From the NCBI GenBank assembly GCA_027459645.1, contig DAIDHQ010000039.1:1-64000 (forward strand): a stretch of DNA of 64,000 nucleotides. Direction: 5' to 3'. This document shows, one piece after another, positions 61,909-64,000 of this stretch; position 1 is the first letter of the stretch, and the number at the start of each line of letters is the position of its first letter. The position numbers and the translations under genes are program-made. Source of the DNA: Vulcanimicrobiota bacterium (GTDB taxonomy: Bacteria > Vulcanimicrobiota > Vulcanimicrobiia > Vulcanimicrobiales > Vulcanimicrobiaceae). The notes under the pieces are model-generated. The model did no database searches and had not been told where the DNA came from. It saw only the letters and a program-made list of their open reading frames with translations.

Positions 61909-64000
61909 TAGAGTGACCCGCCCCGATTCGCGCTGACGGTCGGGGGTCCTTGTATCGGGAACGTGATCCAGCGCGTGGCGCCCGGGCCGAACGGAACGTC
62001 TAGCCGGTCGTACGGCTTGCCCGGGGTGCCCGAGGCGACCGCCGAGATCGAGCGCGCGGGTGCGTTCGCGACCACTTTCACGACGAGCGACGTCGCGTTC
62101 GGCGCGAGCGAGAACGTCTTTTCGAAGCGCACGGGCGTTGCTGCAAGATCCGGTGCGGTGTACGAACACGTAAGTTCTGCTCGCACGCCGGTCGAAGTGA
62201 CGCGACAGTCGTAATGCCGGTTGAAGGTCCCGGCGGGAAACGGATGCGTGTAGGGCGCGATGTAATCGCGCGGTGACGGTGAGGGGGGCGTAGCAACGTC
62301 GTCGCGCGCGGCGCCGATCGGCGTAAAGACGTTGCGATGCGTCGCGAGATCTTCGAACACGAACGAACGCGCGCCGGCATCCGCCGATACGATCGCGCGC
62401 ACGCGGCCGTTGTCCAGCACGAAGGTCGAACTGCCGTCGCGGAAGGCGTCGAATGCATAGGCGATGGCACGTCCAGGCGGCACCGCACGAAACGGCGGTC
62501 CGCTGCCCGGCACGAACGCATGCGCGGTCACGGGGATCGCGTTGGAATCGAAATGCGGTGTCTTGAGAATGGTGCTTCCGGCGCGATGTAAGCCGACGTC
62601 GATCGCGCCACCCGGCGGTAGCACGAACGCGGGAACGTGGATGTTCCGTCCGTCTATATGCAGCGTCGTTGCTGCAATCGCACGCGCATGTTCCGACGGA
62701 TTAAACACATCGAGCAGTGCATGCTTTCCGCTTGCGTTCACGAGCAGCGCCGCATCGCGAATACCACCCGTGCTGGAATGCGTTCGCGCGCGAATCGCAT
62801 CGACGGTCGGCCCGATCGCGATGCTCTCGCGCAGCGCACGAAGCTTGGCGGCCGTCTGCGTTTCGAAACGCAAAGGTGCAAGTATTTGCGGCACGACGAG
62901 CGCTCGTACGCTGCGCAGATCAGCAAGCGAGTCATAGCGGATATCGACGAGCCGGCAGGTCAGCGCGAGCGCGCGGCAGCGCTGTTGCGCGGCAATCGTA
63001 GCATCGGCCAGCGCGGCAAACCGCGCATTGGTCATCACCGAAGGATCGTAGGCACTTCCGAGCCACGCGATGCTGGCGTCGAATTTCGGCTGCATCGACG
63101 CGAGCAGCGTACCGTGCCGGCGAACGAGATCGCCGAATGCCGCGGTCGGCGCATAACGTGCCGCAGCGGTGCCCTGAAGCGTAAAGGCGGCATCCCACGC
63201 GTAGAACCAGTTCGCCCACGGCGCCTCCCAGCCGGCCGGATTGAGCGTGTCCTGCAGCGGAAAATTGACGACGCCGTGAGCGCCGCTCTGTACGAGTTCG
63301 TGCAATGCCAGCGTGGTATTTTCGGGCGCAGCGGCGCGCGGACGCACTTCGTCAGCGCCTTGCAGCCAGCCGGCTTGAAACTCGCTCGCCATTACCGGCA
63401 TCCCCGGTTGCGTCTGCAATAAGCCGGTCGAAAACGCAAGCTGCGAAAGATCGTGTTCGCCGATGCGATACGCGTCGCTTTGGTACCAGTTTCCCCACGC
63501 CCACACGGGTGAAGCCGCGGTTACCTTCATCTGGTACGTGTTGATAAAGAGCGGCACGCGGGTTCCGACAGCTGATTGCACCGTGCTCTTCAACCAGTCG
63601 ATGTAGCGGTGCCAATGCGGCGCAGGCCAGGTATCGTTGTCGATGTAGGCGCCCTGATCGTCATCGAGCGCGATCGCGATCACGTCATGCGACCAGGGCT
63701 CGATCGCGGTAAGAACGTCGTGAAGCCAGCGCGCCGCGTACGTCAAATGCGTGCGGTTGTGCAGCCACTCTTGCGCGGCCTGGTCGGCGTGGGCGTTTTG
63801 CAACGTCGCGGTCGCCGGATAGCGGCCTTCGAGCACGTCGTGCAACGGCATAGTATAGGCGGGACGCTCCAGCAACCACGCCGGATAGCCGCCGTTGCGC
63901 CATTCGTTGCGAATCACGGGGCCGGGCCGCACGATCACTTTGAATCCGAGTTCGTGGATGATCGAAAAGAGCGCGCGCAGGTTGCGGCGCGGGTTGGTGT
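61908..64000 (-). CDS. GH35-like glycoside hydrolase (5' end outside the window)
   Basis: The frame is open from the TAG at 61910-61908 to the end of the window, so the N-terminus is missing. HELGFKVIVRPGPVIRNEW and NGGYPAWLLERPAY match the acid/base region of beta-galactosidase-like GH35 enzymes, and PVMASEFQAGWLQGADE holds the probable nucleophile Glu. The C-terminal 350 residues form beta-sandwich domains. It cleaves terminal sugars from glycans, substrate unknown. The last base of its stop codon is the first base of tRNA-Leu. Confidence 0.82.
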   Translation of the reverse strand, partial: TNPRRNLRALFSIIHELGFKVIVRPGPVIRNEWRNGGYPAWLLERPAYTMPLHDVLEGRYPATATLQNAHADQAAQEWLHNRTHLTYAARWLHDVLTAIEPWSHDVIAIALDDDQGAYIDNDTWPAPHWHRYIDWLKSTVQSAVGTRVPLFINTYQMKVTAASPVWAWGNWYQSDAYRIGEHDLSQLAFSTGLLQTQPGMPVMASEFQAGWLQGADEVRPRAAAPENTTLALHELVQSGAHGVVNFPLQDTLNPAGWEAPWANWFYAWDAAFTLQGTAAARYAPTAAFGDLVRRHGTLLASMQPKFDASIAWLGSAYDPSVMTNARFAALADATIAAQQRCRALALTCRLVDIRYDSLADLRSVRALVVPQILAPLRFETQTAAKLRALRESIAIGPTVDAIRARTHSSTGGIRDAALLVNASGKHALLDVFNPSEHARAIAATTLHIDGRNIHVPAFVLPPGGAIDVGLHRAGSTILKTPHFDSNAIPVTAHAFVPGSGPPFRAVPPGRAIAYAFDAFRDGSSTFVLDNGRVRAIVSADAGARSFVFEDLATHRNVFTPIGAARDDVATPPSPSPRDYIAPYTHPFPAGTFNRHYDCRVTSTGVRAELTCSYTAPDLAATPVRFEKTFSLAPNATSLVVKVVANAPARSISAVASGTPGKPYDRLDVPFGPGATRWITFPIQGPPTVSANRGGSL

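Overview
The window is a GC-rich bacterial chromosome segment carrying one integrated mobile element. There is no rRNA, so taxonomy is inference. Several conserved blocks (rpsU-yqeY, nfeD-floA, phoH-ybeY-dgkA-corC-cdd-recO, ruvX-mltG-DUF1292, prfA-prmC-pyrG) are arranged as in Terrabacteria. Together with a sedolisin (S53) lipoprotein, copper-amine-oxidase-N-like domains, an MGDG-synthase-like glycosyltransferase and a WaaE-like glycosyltransferase, they suggest a deep-branching Terrabacteria lineage such as Candidatus Eremiobacterota (WPS-2). Start codons are very mixed (ATG, GTG, TTG, and apparently CTG and perhaps ATT). Genes are tightly coupled by 4-nt overlaps, and several promoters lie so close to their start codons that the mRNAs are probably leaderless or nearly so.

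Layout. 288-5359 (minus) is a five-gene operon: CoA-binding protein, LuxE-like acyl-protein synthetase, LuxC-like acyl-CoA reductase, class III aminotransferase and Gfo/Idh/MocA oxidoreductase. It could turn a fatty acid into an aldehyde and then an amine. 5459-7240 is leuCD. 7312-12502 holds secreted proteins, including a sedolisin. 12608-16584 is rpmE, prfA, prmC and pyrG, followed by two glycosyltransferases and a secreted CuAO-N-like protein to 19857. 19863-31784 is the large housekeeping block (HIT, bS21, YqeY, NfeD, FloA, PhoH, YbeY, DgkA-PAP2, CorC, Cdd, RecO, RuvX, MltG, DUF1292, MGDG-type glycosyltransferase, DoxX). 31809-33985 is a GAF protein plus a GAF/SpoIIE-phosphatase/anti-sigma-kinase fusion. 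34048-35027 is a four-tRNA cluster, with a fifth tRNA at 38289; tadA, whose product edits tRNA-Arg(ACG), lies between them. 35052-37750 holds two lipoproteins. 38529-46636 holds an M20 amidohydrolase, an FmdB protein, a methyltransferase, aroA, a Phd/VapC toxin-antitoxin pair with a palindromic operator, an S41 peptidase and an Lrp/AsnC regulator. 46812-48130 is a small island with a membrane protein and a DUF4238 gene.

48150-61849 is a 13.7-kb element integrated in the 3' end of tRNA-Leu(CAA) and bounded by a perfect 35-bp direct repeat. It encodes a tyrosine integrase, an excisionase-like protein, a 1251-residue tail tape-measure protein, a winged-helix replication initiator followed by iteron-like repeats, TerS-like and TerL proteins, a SEC-C/glycosyltransferase fusion and several unknowns. 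It also encodes its own ribosomal protein bS21, 56 residues like the host copy at 20331 and identical at 22 positions. No capsid, portal, protease, tail tube or lysis gene is recognisable, although its genes look intact and translationally coupled. It therefore looks more like a phage satellite or hijacker that specifies packaging, tail length and a ribosomal component than a randomly decayed prophage. This is the most interesting system in the window.

The window ends inside a GH35-like glycoside hydrolase gene (minus) whose stop codon shares its last base with the first base of tRNA-Leu.
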